A DNA stretch of 64,000 bases from Anarhynchus alexandrinus. Lineage: Eukaryota > Chordata > Aves > Charadriiformes > Charadriidae. The stretch's first letter is position 1, and each line of letters begins with the position of its first letter. The translations under genes and the position numbers were made by a program. The notes below the pieces were generated by a model. It was not told the origin of the DNA, searched no databases, and worked only from the letters and a program-made list of their open reading frames with translations. The stretch lies in NCBI GenBank assembly GCA_008711295.1, contig VUYV01000181.1, positions 1,909,132-1,973,131 of the forward strand, written 5' to 3'. Positions 34,001-46,010 of the stretch are shown here, one piece after another.

Positions 34001-37000
34001 ATTTGTGCAGGATGAAGACCTGTCTGCTTTACAGAAAGCACCTGAATTCACGTACTCACCACGCTGTGTGAATGCCCTGACAACCACAGCTGTCACAGTT
34101 CATTGCGTTGGGGAGCGATGGAAACCAGCAAAGTTCCTTTGTTGGAAATAGAAGAAGGAAGGAAAAGAAAAGAAAAAAGAAATCTAGTTTGTGATGTCAC
34201 TCTGTAGCAGAATCCATGCCTGAACCTCTGGGTCACCAAGCTAGACCACGCGCCGTTCAGCGAGGCCCTCCCGCAGCAGTGCAATTTTCCCATTAATAGG
34301 GCATTCAGTGAGAACTCGGCAAGGCTGCGGCTGCCCCAAGGTGCTTATCAGTCCGCAGCAATATGCACCAGAGAGATCCCATCTTTACTTGACTACAGCT
34401 ACCAAACGCCTTCACACAGTGTTTTCCAGGATGCAATAAATTTTGTTTTTCCACTGTGATGCATGCCACTTAACAGTTACACACAGATGGTAGCTGAAAC
34501 AGCATTTTTTCCCCAGAAAAGCTTCATACTGTCCCAAATTTTCTTTGACCACCTCGTCTGGAATACAAACAACAGCCATCGCTGTAATAAAGGTCTCTAT
34601 TCCAGGAGAGTTGCACTTGCATCTGCTTGTCTCCAGAGATCCTGCTAAATCATATTACTCCTTCCCCCACTCTCCTTCCAGAGCAGAGCTGATTGAAGAG
34701 CAAAAGAGAATTTCAAGGTGAATAAAAGCCCTGTGTTAAGCACGGGGTTATACGCAGGGGTTGTGGTATCACAGCAGCCTTGGAAATGCCCACGAATCCC
34801 CAAAGCTTTGATTTCAGCATTAAGTAATGCTGGCCTGAACAGTCATCCGGAAATGTGCACTGCACAGAAATTTTTTAGGTATAACTTTTCTTTTTCAAAA
34901 GGTTCGCTTCTCCCTTCAGGTCGGGAGACTAAAAAAACGCCAAGAACATCGGATTCAAGAACCTATTCGGGTCAGTCCAGTAATACATCTCTTTCGGCAC
35001 CCTGCCTGACAGATGAGTTGAGCCAGCACCAGCTGCTCCAGTGGTAAATATGAAACTCTGCAGTAGGCAGTTATGAAATAACCTTGGTAAGAGCAGGTTT
35101 CTCGCTAGCCTCATCCTAACCCCTATCATTTAGGAGCTGGCTTACACCCAGAAGTACATAGCACCCAGAAGGACGCATATTCCCCTTTTTAAATTATCCT
35201 AACATAATTGGATGTTCTCATTAGCCTTACATATTTCTACCACGGTCAATCATCCCATAAATTGAAATGCCAACTGCTTATTTACATGTCAGGGGCAGAA
35301 TATTCACAATATTTAATAAACACTTGATGTTTATATTCCCATCAGGCCCTCCGGTCCAAGTCTGACCATGCTTTACACATGGCGAGAGACAGTGTCTGCT
35401 CAAGCAGGAATATAAACTGTCCTGTCCGAACCGCTGAGCAGCATCGCCCCTGTTGAGAAAAGAGGCAGATGATCATTTTGGGCAAAGTTAGCTGCAAAGT
35501 CTGTACCAGAACAAGGAACTGGAACAAGATCGGTGTTTCCCATGCTACCTAGACTGACAATATTTTTGCACACTGTGTGGCCTGCTCACCCTGGTCTTTT
35601 GGACCATGGAGGAAACCAGTTTCACAGCCTGGGGATAGCTGGTCTGTGCAAGAGCCTCCCCATCAGTGCAGTAATCTCAAGGCAGGGAAAACCAGGATAA
35701 ATTTATGGACAATTGGCAAAACAAACATGGCTGAAGACACTAGGAATATTTTTCAGCAATGGTTCTGCAAAAAGCTGGTCACAAAAGGAATCAGACGTGT
35801 CCAGTATATCAAGAAACTCCTATACATAGACATATGTGCATGTATACAGATATATCTGTATCTGTGGATCTGTAAGTATTTATATGCCCTGGCTTTCTCA
35901 ATCAGGTGAAAATTGCCCAAGTGAAACTGCATTATGTTTTTCTCCGCTGTCATGTGCATGTTAATGTTGATGAAAAATTTTCACTGCTTTCCTCCTCAGA
36001 ATAAAAGGTAGAACAAGGGTATTTCTCTTGCCTGGTAAAACACACTGTCAATTATCTTCCATTTATCTGCAAAATTCATAACAAACACTTTCAGTGGTTC
36101 TCGAGCAAAAGCTAGCTTTTTTTATTTAATCTGCATTTCATTCCTTCTCCAAAGCAGAGGTAAAAATAAAACTCTTTTCACTTTCTTTCCAAAACAGGTA
36201 AGATTTTCCTTTGCTGGCCTGGTGCTCCCCCACTCCATTTAGCACTTGTTTCCACGGGTGGGAAGATCCCTCTTTCAGCAGAGCTACTTTTCCTGGTTTA
36301 CATGGAAAGTATATACAGACAAAGGCAACTAGCACTGATAAGAATAGTTGGAACTAGAAAGGAGCCATCAGCAATACAGCAGTTCTATTACAGCAACCCG
36401 GTGGGGACTGAGCAAAAATCAGGACCCTTCATTGTATTACAGCTGTACATGCATGAGCGTGACACGCTCCCTGGACAGGGACTCATAATAAAAAAGACAA
36501 GACAAGGCAATAAAACAGCGAAGCACTTTCTGATCCTAAGTGGTCAGTATTTCCAGAGTAAGAAATTCAGTATCATGTTTTTGGTGCAAAATAGGCTTCC
36601 GAAGGACTCATTCAGATCTCCGAAATGCCTTGTTATTTCATCCAGACTCAAGAGAGAAGCAAACACCTTCGAACATCCCGCTCCAAGTCTCCTTACCCTG
36701 AACATAAAAGGCTGAGCCCTGCATCACAGTGAAACCTGGAAAGTACAGAGTAGGTCCAGCTACAGCAGGCTCAGCTCACCTTCCTTTCTATAAGTAAACA
36801 AACAAATAGCCCTTAAGACTTTGTTTAGCTTCAAACCTTCGTTTGAGGCTTTAGCTTCACTTGCTACAGCTTGCCATCCCTTCAGAGCGCCCAAATTTTA
36901 GCCAAATTTGAGCCTGCACAGAAACAAAGGGAAAAGGGACCGGGGTGGGGGGGGGGCAGGAGTAGGAAGAAAGAAATGAGTTTTCTTCAGGATCTGAACA

Positions 37001-37335
37001 CACAAACTGAAACAAAAGAGCCTGTGAGGTGACACCATCACAGCTCTACAACTACATCTCACCCCAAAGGCGGGAGGAGAGTGAGGTAGCAGCTCTGAAC
37101 AGCTCAAATGTATTTGCAGATGCTGAAATCAGTTGAAAATCTTCATGATGATAACATAGCAAACATCGTGCTCACTTCTATCAAAACTGGAGGCCTGTGA
37201 ATTGAAAGGAAAAGTCTTCCTTGCATCTCCAAGACCTAGAAAGAATTTCAGGGTGGCTGTACAATTATTTTCAAGTCTCCCACCTCCCTCATATCTCACT
37301 GAACAACAAGAGATGTTTTCCCTTTAATCTGCAAT
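31046..37335. other. Long stretch of unique non-coding DNA
   Basis: No exon, RNA gene or interspersed repeat was recognised over more than 6 kb. A 33-nt purine tract lies at 34150-34182 and a short (CA)5 at 33462-33472. A G4-T-G10 run at 36942-36956 narrowly fails a strict quadruplex pattern. The frames of 126 codons (33377-33757) and 137 codons (36302-36715) have even composition but no recognisable family. Confidence 0.5.
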
Positions 37336-37348
37336 GCCACCTTGTGGC
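37336..37348 (-). promoter_or_regulatory. CTCF-like motif
   Basis: On the minus strand the sequence reads GCCACAAGGTGGCAT. The core CCACAAGGTGGC differs from the CTCF core CCASYAGRKGGC only at one position. CTCF binds such sites in avian genomes as insulators or loop anchors; occupancy cannot be seen here. Confidence 0.35.
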
Positions 37349-39384
37349 TATAAACAATGAGAACATTTAAAAGACATACTTCAACATTTAAAACAAAATT
37401 CTGGGTCACTTTGACCAGAGATGGAAGTACCACATCTGCAAGAGAAACATCTGATACAGGAAAACAAAAGCCATCTGTGGATGCCTGCAATTTCTTGAAG
37501 GCAGTGTTTGACCTGTATGGGTTTCAGTGATCCGAATTCACGGTGGCATATGGACCTGTTATATAGGTCCAGTGATGGCTAATTTCATTGCATCCTTTTC
37601 CCTGCATACTGTCATATGGATGGATGGTCTCCTTGGGAGAGGAATGCAGATTTTCTTCAGATGTCTCGTCTCTTATTTCCTGTAATCCTTCCACAAAAGA
37701 TCTTCAGAGAAGCAGCAGCAGCCGAAGCCCAGAGCCAGGCTGGGCAGCCAAGGCATAACCAACGTTCCCAACCCACAATGCTGATGTTTGCTGTGAGCAC
37801 GCAGCCGTTGTCTGAACACCTTGGGCATGTGCAGATACCACTTTCCAAGTTGCCCATTAGTCACTTCTTGCAACAGTGGGGCTCCTTCCCACCAAGGACT
37901 TACAACCCCTTTCAAGAGCAGCAGTCACAAGGGCTTCCCCAGGCAAAATAAGATTTGTCCCAGGTAGAACCACCTGCCTGACAAAACTGGTGCTGAGAGA
38001 GGACATCCCACAGGTAGAAGAAACAATTACAGCCATAGCGTTTAGCTGTGTGCTACAAAAAGCCCCAGCTCCAGTGCTTCCCAACCCTCCTGGATGTAGG
38101 CTGTGCCAAGAGCCCAGCTGGATTCTTCCTTCATCCCTTGTCTCTCAAGACAGGCTCATTCTTTAGGGACATGTGCTGCCTTCAATAGCTCCTTCAATCC
38201 GAGACTGAGTGAAACATCCACAGTCTTTACCTCCTTGGGTTATGCTGGGAGATACACTGAGGTCCCTCCAGACTGGAAGACCTGGCTTAATTCAAGTTGG
38301 ATGCAATTAACCTGTCACAGGGTCCAGAATCTAAAAACTTAGTTGAATCCAGCAGTTTTCTTCTGAAGGCCTCAAAGATATATTTTGAAATAATTTAGCA
38401 TGTCTCAAAGTCGCCTTTTGAGCAGACAAGTATTCTTCCCATCTCACAGCTGGCAGGCCAAGGCACACAAATACTAAACCCTTCTGGGTAGGGAGTAGCT
38501 GCCCTGCTATGCACAAAAATTATTGTATTTTTAAGCTTTAAAATACGATTCTCTCAGGCAAATTAGGAGCAGCTGTCCCTCCCTGGGACTAGTTGGCTTC
38601 TCACAAATATTTGGCATTTATAATACTCTTCCCCTTTGGCCACTGGGCCTTGTTTGCAATTAGGCCTGATTTTAAGAGTGAATAACCAGGGTATTGCTCT
38701 GGGTTGCTGGGGCACGAGAGGTAGTACAAGGCTAAATTCAGCAACAGTGCGAGTCAGGGCATTTGCAGAAGCTACACGGAGGAGCTCCCACCTCGACGGC
38801 ACCCCAGATCCCTCATCCAGCAGTGGTTCATTCCCTACTCCTTGCTCCTGTGGAGCTGTTTGCACCTGGGAAGAAGCTGGTACGGACTGCTTACATTAAC
38901 ACACATATGTTGCTCTGCCAAGGTGCCTTTCTTCACCCACTCTCAGCAAGGAGAACACGAGCCACCTGGAGAGGAGGGTCCTCTCACCCTGGGGAGCGTT
39001 CAGCACGTTACCGATGGGATCCAGTGTGAAGAAATCTCTGTTCATGGTTCTGCTGGAAACTCCACGGAGCCAACAGACTTCCTTTAAGTGACAGCACTGA
39101 ATGCTGGCCTAGATGTATCCCACCTTACTTTATACACTTGCTGAAGCCGTTAAGTAGAAAGCCCAGGAGACAAAGCCTAGGGTACGCCTAGGTCCCCACT
39201 CTAATCAATAAAGAGGTAATAGCCCTCCTGAAAGTAACTTAGATCTCAGACAGACTAAGACAATGTTTCTGTAACTTACTTACGATGTCACTGAGACGCT
39301 GCCAAAGACCTAACGGAAACCTCAATACATAGATCTGCTGCTGCTCCTCTGTCCGCAAGACCTATTGCCACGCCGCACAAGCAG
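37349..39384. other. Unique non-coding DNA
   Basis: No gene or repeat was recognised. Several frames of 80-110 codons overlap on both strands between 37.6 and 39.1 kb, without known domains. Confidence 0.5.
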
Positions 39385-40215
39385 GTTAGATGGCTTTGAT
39401 GAGATTTTTGGCATATTATTCTTATCCCTGTTATCTTGTAGGTGTTTAAAAAGGGGTTTTAGATTATTTGTTCACATACTTTTCCAGAAATCAATGTTAC
39501 GTTGGTGGATCTCTAACTTCCCAACTCCTCCTCTTTTCTTTTTCTGTTAAGAATATTCACTGTGCTAGTCTTTCTGCGGGCTTTTCATTCGCTCCTTTGC
39601 AAGTTAACCTCACTTGCCGCACTGAAATATAATCTTTTCTAATTCATCATTCCAACCAATTTGAAAACACCTAAATTATCCAGGTTGGCCCTAACCCATT
39701 TTCACATATCTAGGTTGGGACCTTTCTGCTTTCTAACTAGTCCTAATTACAGAAATCATCTAATTAGTGTTGAACTTCATATGAAGAAAAGACATTAAAC
39801 AATTATCTTCAGTGCTGATATGTTGATAGCTTTCTTTCCCTATTGTACAGCAGAACAGCCTCTTGTAACAGTGCTACAGAATGATATCTAGTTACTGCCA
39901 ATGGCTCTTAAACGTTATATCTTTATTTAGTTCTTTGGCCTTTCTGATTTTGTCTATGCTTCTGCTACACTTCTGTTCTCATTCTGGGAGCCTGACCTAG
40001 TTTCCTCTTATTGCAGGTTTTTTTCTTGCATTTGAGGTCAGCGATGAGCTCATGATTAAACCAATTTAGTCCCCTACTATACCTTCTGAATGGGACAGCT
40101 TGAACTTGTGGCCTTAAGACCCCCTCTAAGGGTCTGCCAGCTTTCCTTAAGTCACTTCGCCCTTAGCTCACCCTCTCAGGAGATCTCTTCTCCCAATTCT
40201 GTGATTTTTCACCGT
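39385..40215 (-). mobile_element. Old CR1 LINE reverse-transcriptase fragment
   Basis: The plus strand follows the complement of the CR1 reverse-transcriptase fingers and the region before it. On the minus strand one frame reads TLISGKVCEQII (within about 39470-39510; CR1 LTSIPGKVMEQIIL) and then FKHLQDN, resembling the next CR1 block HLEDNKVIG. Further right come ATTATCTTCAGTGCTGATAT, GGCCTTTCTGATTTTGTCTA (39948-39967) and CATGATTAAACCAATTTAGT (40051-40070), all in CR1 order. The copy lacks the 3' end and carries stops and shifts. It overlaps the reverse-transcriptase segment of the copy at 15.3-17.05 kb and may be of the same age class. Confidence 0.82.
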
Positions 40216-43200
40216 ATAAAATACACCCATTTTGCCTTTACAGTCTTCCTAAAAGGCACATAATCAATCTATCAATAAACATATTTATTTACATACAATA
40301 CATGCTTAATAAAATGCAGCAAGTAGGAAGAGTAGAAAAATAGTGATAATCAGCAGTAAGAGCAGATTCTGTGAACACCTGAGTACTTCAGCTAACCAAT
40401 ATATTGTACCGTACCAATACAATATTTCCCAAAGCCATGTGTTAGGCAGTACGCATTGAACAGAGAGCTTCAAATTCACAACATGTACTGTTTTGGCCAG
40501 AGGAGACACCTAACCAGAGAAGTAATCATTCCTGCCTCCAACTCAGGCACTGCTGTTTTGACCACTAGTATTTGAAGAAAACTGTGCAAGCACAGAGGGG
40601 GAAAAAATCTTAAGTAATTGATCTAATTAATCAATTTACCAATGCTGCTCTCGCAGAGCATCTTAACAACTGGAGGTGAGGTGAATTTTAACAATGCATG
40701 CAGTGCACATTTGCTCACCTTCAGGATACAATGAAAACATAGATCCCTGTCCACAGCAATGAAAAAAGCCAAGAGCATGAATACAATGAATCTGTATGAC
40801 ATTCTTACACCAAGAATCGAAAATAATGCATGGTCTTTCTTGAACTATTCTGCATCAATTAAAAACCGCAACAAGGATCCACAGTACTGCTCCAGTCTGA
40901 AGGCTTATTACACTTGCCCTACTCTAATGCAAATAATCTCACCAGCTAGAACGCAATCAGCAATCACACATGTTACCTGGAACCTGCCATAAGGCTGAAA
41001 AGAGGTAACAGAAGAGCTGGGCAAATTCTTGCTAACAAGTCAGAGACTTCTGGGGTCCCAAAGTGGCCCCCTACGCCCCACTGGTTTTCCTTCTCAGCAG
41101 TCACCCAGGCACTCATCCCTCCCGGTGCTGAAGCCATCTGCCTTTCCAAGAAAGCAACACATCACCTCTTTAAGAATTAAAAAGCAGTGAGACACTTATC
41201 TCAGCTCCTTCTCATTTACCATGATTTTGAGCCTTAGTCAGGAGTTAAGTTCCTGTTTTCTGGGACTCTGCATTAGAAGATGGTAACAATCCTTTCTTCC
41301 TCCACCTCCTCTCCTCACTCCTACCCTTATGACTTCAACAAGTGGGCTGATTGCCACGTAACTCAAACTTCACAAACAGAAAACACTGCTTCCAACTGCT
41401 GTTTTCATTATTTCCCTGCTTTCCAAAAGAGCACCCTCACACCTTGTTCCTGATCACCTTCACCTCCTGCCGCATTACTCACGTCCCCTTATTCCTCAGG
41501 GACAGCAGCAGCCAGTTATCAGCCCCAGGTTTAGTGGAACCCTGAATGAGGATCCACCTTTACAATTTAGGTAGACTGTGTCACCACCAAACTGGAAGAT
41601 TTCCCATCTTCTTACAATATACTTCAATGGCTTAATAGTTCAGGGGGAAAATATCACAGAAGCAGTAAGAGCAACTGCTTTTTATCACTTACTCTGTGAT
41701 TAAGCATGGGTGCCAAATCCTGCACAAACAAACGAGTTCTTCGGCTAAAGAAAAATGGAGAGCCACTCAAGCTGGCTGAATTACAGATGTTGTCAGTGGA
41801 GCATCGAAAAAGTTCATCTGGGGATATATACAAAAGTCTTTGCACTTTACAGTCACTGAACGTCCTTTAGCCTCCTCAAAGAGGTCAAGATGAGATCGAC
41901 AAATAAATACCATTCCAGCAAATGAGTGTATTTATTTTTTCCCAATGTGTTCTTTTTAAGTGCTGGATCAAGCTTGTAAACTCTCTCATGCCGAGTCCTC
42001 TTATTTATGCAAGGTTTGATTGGTCTCAGCCTCCCAGAGACACCTGAAGGGGATGGTGGGATGAGACAGCCCAGGCGTCCCCCTGCATCCCTTACAGCGA
42101 AACAAGGAGCAAAATGAAGCATTAATTTTGAAACCTTCAGGAGAACAAAGCAGAGTAGATTCACTTGTCAGTAATGTCCGTACTGATTAATATAAATGCA
42201 CGTGGTAGCCAATATCAGAGCGCGCTATGTGGATTTATTTACATAATTATTTGAGAACTCAGCCTCCCCTCCTTGACTTTGATGCTTGGTACATATTTAT
42301 TTACACAACACTGCACTGCCAAACAAGCCAAATGTTTTCCAGAAAGACATCAGAAGAATTACAATTGTTTGAGCAGCGGTTATTTCAGGATGATAAAAAA
42401 CAAACTCAACTCAAACCCATTTAGCAACTGAAGCGCTTTCCTCAGATCACAAACAATGCTGCCGCTGTCCTTGCGTGGTCACTGACCTTGAGTAGCTCTG
42501 AAGTCACCAGCGCAGCTTCGGAAGGAGCCGTCACAGGTATAACTCAGGCAGAAGACGCCTGTGCTGCGTTCAGCAATGTGGGAGCGGGTTAGAGACAAAG
42601 CCCTCGCGCCCACAGGTGTTACAGGTAGGAAAGAAAATTTGAGAAACGGTCCCTCATATTACAGGGAATAGAGACCAAAGTCAAGTGGCTCGGACGAACC
42701 TGCATCTTCACCAGAGCTGATCTGCAGATCTCCTGGACCCAGCCAGGTGCACCAAAGCCTGGCTTCCACCAGTGCCCGGAGCGCTACAAGGCACCAGTGG
42801 GCTCCCAGTACGCTGACAGACAGTGCTGCTTATTTTCGGTGCTCAACACCTTAGCAAGGCAGAACACAAGGATCACCTGCTAATAAGGGGACGCGCTGTA
42901 CACAGCTTGGACCGGTGTGAACACAACCCTGTCGCGTTGCTGTCATGACACGGCGAGAGGTGCAACCAGCCAGCCTTCACTTGCTGTTTCATTATTTTTG
43001 TAACATGTCTCATTAGTTTGCTGAAATTAAAACAACAAAAAAAATACTCTCACAAGTTAAATCAAATATAAGGAAAAAAGTTAACTAAACTTTCCATTAG
43101 TTCCAAAGGTATCAGTTGGAGTTTTTGGCAGGGAAGGCTCTGGTTTTACATTCATCTGGACACAACATGTTTTTTTTCCCAGATCCTAATTGATCACTAG

Positions 43201-43552
43201 AGTTACTCAGCACACAAACAATGCCTGTTGTTTTGGAGCTGATTTCTCAACCTATTATGTGTATTCCTGTTTACAAACAGTGGCTGCAGCATGCAGAAAA
43301 TCTGCAGGGGACTTGACTGCACCCACTTAACTCTTAAGCCCGGCTGCATGCAGGCAAGCCTGAAGTCATTTTCCATGTTCACACCGAGGGTCTGGAGCAG
43401 AAGCAGAAACTGAACCCAGAATACCCAAAATTGCTGTTCCCCAAATAGCTTTGGATTGGGGGCGGGGAAGGGGGGAAATGGTGGAAAGAGCTAAGAGCAG
43501 TAGGGGAGGGAACACTGCAATGCTTTTAATAATTACAACAATTGTCGTAATA
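40216..43552. other. Unique non-coding DNA
   Basis: No exon or repeat family was recognised. AT-rich sequence at 40260-40300 and an A run at 43031-43044 are the only simple tracts of note. Confidence 0.5.
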
Positions 43553-43566
43553 CCACGAGATGGTGG
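43553..43566 (+). promoter_or_regulatory. CTCF-like motif
   Basis: CCACGAGATGGTGG: two positions deviate from the CTCF form CCACYAGATGGCGS. It lies on the strand opposite to the motif at 37336, giving a divergent pair about 6.2 kb apart. Sequence match only. Confidence 0.25.
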
Positions 43567-45507
43567 CACATGCTTTAAACTTGTTACTCCGTTTATATTC
43601 TGGAGCATAAGCGTAACTCCTGATGTGCTCCTTTGGGGAAAAGGCAGCCAAGCAGGAGACATCAAGAAATTCAGGCCACAGCTGGAGACATCAAGGAGGA
43701 GGGAACAGAGTTGTATCTATTTGCATGGGTTTGAAGTTTTGGTTTGCACAGAATCACGGGCCCAGAGTTCTATCTTCAGCTCAAATGTGAACAGAAGTGC
43801 TCAACAGCTGAGCGTGAAAAATCAGCCAGAATCATGAAGTTTTGCCTGGCTCAGGAGAGGGATCGGATTCATGTAAAATTATAGTTCAAATTGGTTTCCA
43901 CCCAAGATCATAAATCCACCTAGGTTTGCCAATAGGATTCTGACTGTCAGCAAATCCTTTCTTTTGGCAATGCTGGATAATTTCAAGAGCTACAGAGCAA
44001 AACTCTGAGGGTTTGCCTGTGCCATTGGTTTTTGTGGGGAGAGAATGGGGCGAGGGCCAAGGACACCCCTGAGAACAATGTACACCCCAGTAACCTGCCC
44101 ACACTGGGAGTACCATGGCAGGGAGAAAGTCTCTGGGGCATCTTTTCCTCCTGATTGGCATAAGCTGTGGAGCACGTAGTCCTGCAGGACAGGACACAGT
44201 CTGGGGACCACGAAGCCCTCTGACATTTATACTGGGACTTCTCCTACCTCTGTTTCACCACTGGCATCTCACCTTAGCAAGTTATACAGGTAAATCAGCA
44301 CCTGACTCCCAGCAGAATTAGAAAGCAACATTTTTTAACCTCTCTGAGGTCCTGTGGGTATAAATACCATCCCCTAAACCCCACCTAGTGACTTTCATCC
44401 TCAGTTAGAAAAATACATCCTCTACCCCCACTCCAACGCAGGCCTGACGCATCTCGCCGGTGACACGAGCCAGTCCCTCGGCAAGGGAAACACAGACTGG
44501 GCTAGTGTGGGGAGAGCGGAGTTCGGAAATGAAGGGACGATTAAACAAAAATCACTTCTCGGAGCTGCAGGGACTTAGTATTTTGCCTGCAGCGTATGGC
44601 GGCTCAGGAAAGCAGCATTCACAGTAGTATTCTTTCCTGATAAGTGGAAAGGGCCCGCTCATATTTCCACATCTTTCTACAGTTTAATACATGGGGGCTG
44701 AGGCTGTGACCATGACCTCAGCTGTCTTACAATGTTCCCCCCCCGGGGAAGCCCCACGCTTATCGTTTAAGCGAGTATTAAGTCTGCACGCAGCTCTGTG
44801 CATTGAGAAAGATCCCAGCACACATTTCTCCTCTTCCACCCAATGCAAAATGAGGATTGATTTTGCTCCAAGCGAGGAGGAGCGTTTGGAATATAATGAA
44901 GTTGGAAAGGGTGGAGTGGGAGTACAAAGAGATGAGTCCAAGCTCAGCATGACAAATGGTATACAGGACCACTTGGTTTTATTATACACTATCAAATATC
45001 CGTAACTTAAACAGCAGAGCTAATAAGCATGCCAATGTATATATTTACATTGCCTGAAATGTGCACAACCCTGTACAAAAATTAGAGTGCAACTGTTATG
45101 ATCAAGCCATTAGAGAAAACAAAATCAATCCAAAGCATAGAGCAGCTTTGCTAACAAGCTCCCTGCTTTGCTGGCTCCCCTCTCCGCAGAAACTTTTCAG
45201 CAGAGCGAAGCTTTTCTGACCTCAGAATGAAGGAACTTCCACAGGAAGCCTTAAGAACTAATTGTAATGGTACTTCATCGAGCTAAAATGCAAATAAAAT
45301 AGCAGGCGTGAGAAATACAGTCCGCGAACCAGCATCAGGGGTAGGAGGGAAGTTAATTCCCTTTGTATTGATGGAAAGGTAGACTAGACTTTCTGGAGCA
45401 CTTTTGGCAGTGGACATGCCATATCCGCCTCCGCTCGGTAACCCAGAGTGATTTCTCTCTTGCTGTTAGCTCTGGGCAGAAGAGGTTCTCAGGATGTTGA
45501 AGACTCT
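43567..45507. other. Unique non-coding DNA
   Basis: No gene or repeat was recognised. A C7-G3 run lies at 44739-44747 within a modestly GC-rich stretch. Confidence 0.5.
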
Positions 45508-45525
45508 CCCTCCCCTCCCACCCCC
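45508..45525 (-). other. G-quadruplex candidate on minus strand
   Basis: The minus strand reads GGGGGTGGGAGGGGAGGG: four tracts of at least three G joined by single-base loops. This is the cleanest G4 motif in the window. It sits about 130 bp from an AT-rich candidate enhancer but has no evident promoter next to it. Confidence 0.6.
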
Positions 45526-45639
45526 ATGCCCAAACCAGACAAAAATAGCTGAAATTGCAGAAAGTTTGTATGGAGCAAAAAGCTAATGAGGAAAGGGAGA
45601 AAAAAAACTGTTTGGGTAAAGTGGAATGCTCTCCTTTTA

Positions 45640-46010
45640 AACTTTAAAGATACCCTGTTTTGCTTTAGATCACTTTTACTTGATGTTTCTGTCTCTAAAT
45701 TTAGCTTAATTTCAGCTATTATATAATTTAGAATTCTTTGTTGTTGGATAAAAGAGTATCTATAAAAAACAGAGCCTTTCTCATGAGAAATTTGGAATAA
45801 TCCAGATTATTCCTGTCCATGAAGATATTAATATTTTTACTGAAACTTTTCCAAACCAGTTCTGCCTCTTTATGCAGAGGGAGAGCTCTTCATAAGTTTC
45901 AGATGCTCATTTTTGCAGCCTACATGACCTTTTGTTCTCGCAGATTTTTATTTGCATTAAGTTATTCAAATAGTGTAAACTAGCAGCCTATCAATAAAAC
46001 AACCTTAAAA
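45640..46010. other. Candidate conserved non-coding element
   Basis: AT-rich, high-complexity stretch packed with regulatory words: a perfect POU octamer ATTTGCAT (45950-45957), ATCAATAAA (PBX/HOX-like), several TTAAT/ATTAA cores and the 20-bp dyad GGAATAATC-CA-GATTATTCC at 45794-45813, which contains a TAATCC bicoid/OTX-like core. No repeat family or open frame explains it. Enhancer function is inference. Confidence 0.3.
45794..45813. repeat. 20-bp dyad symmetry, 9-bp arms
   Basis: GGAATAATC (45794-45802) and its exact complement GATTATTCC (45805-45813) are separated by two bases. A short-spacer dyad of this kind can be a homodimer protein-binding site; the TAATCC core suits paired-type K50 homeodomains. 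Confidence 0.8.

Noticed and set aside
36302..36715. 137-codon plus-strand frame with balanced composition
   Set aside because: No motif or homologue recognised; a length expected by chance in 64 kb.
36942..36956. G4-T-G10 run as a G-quadruplex
   Set aside because: Cannot provide four separated tracts of three G under the strict rule.
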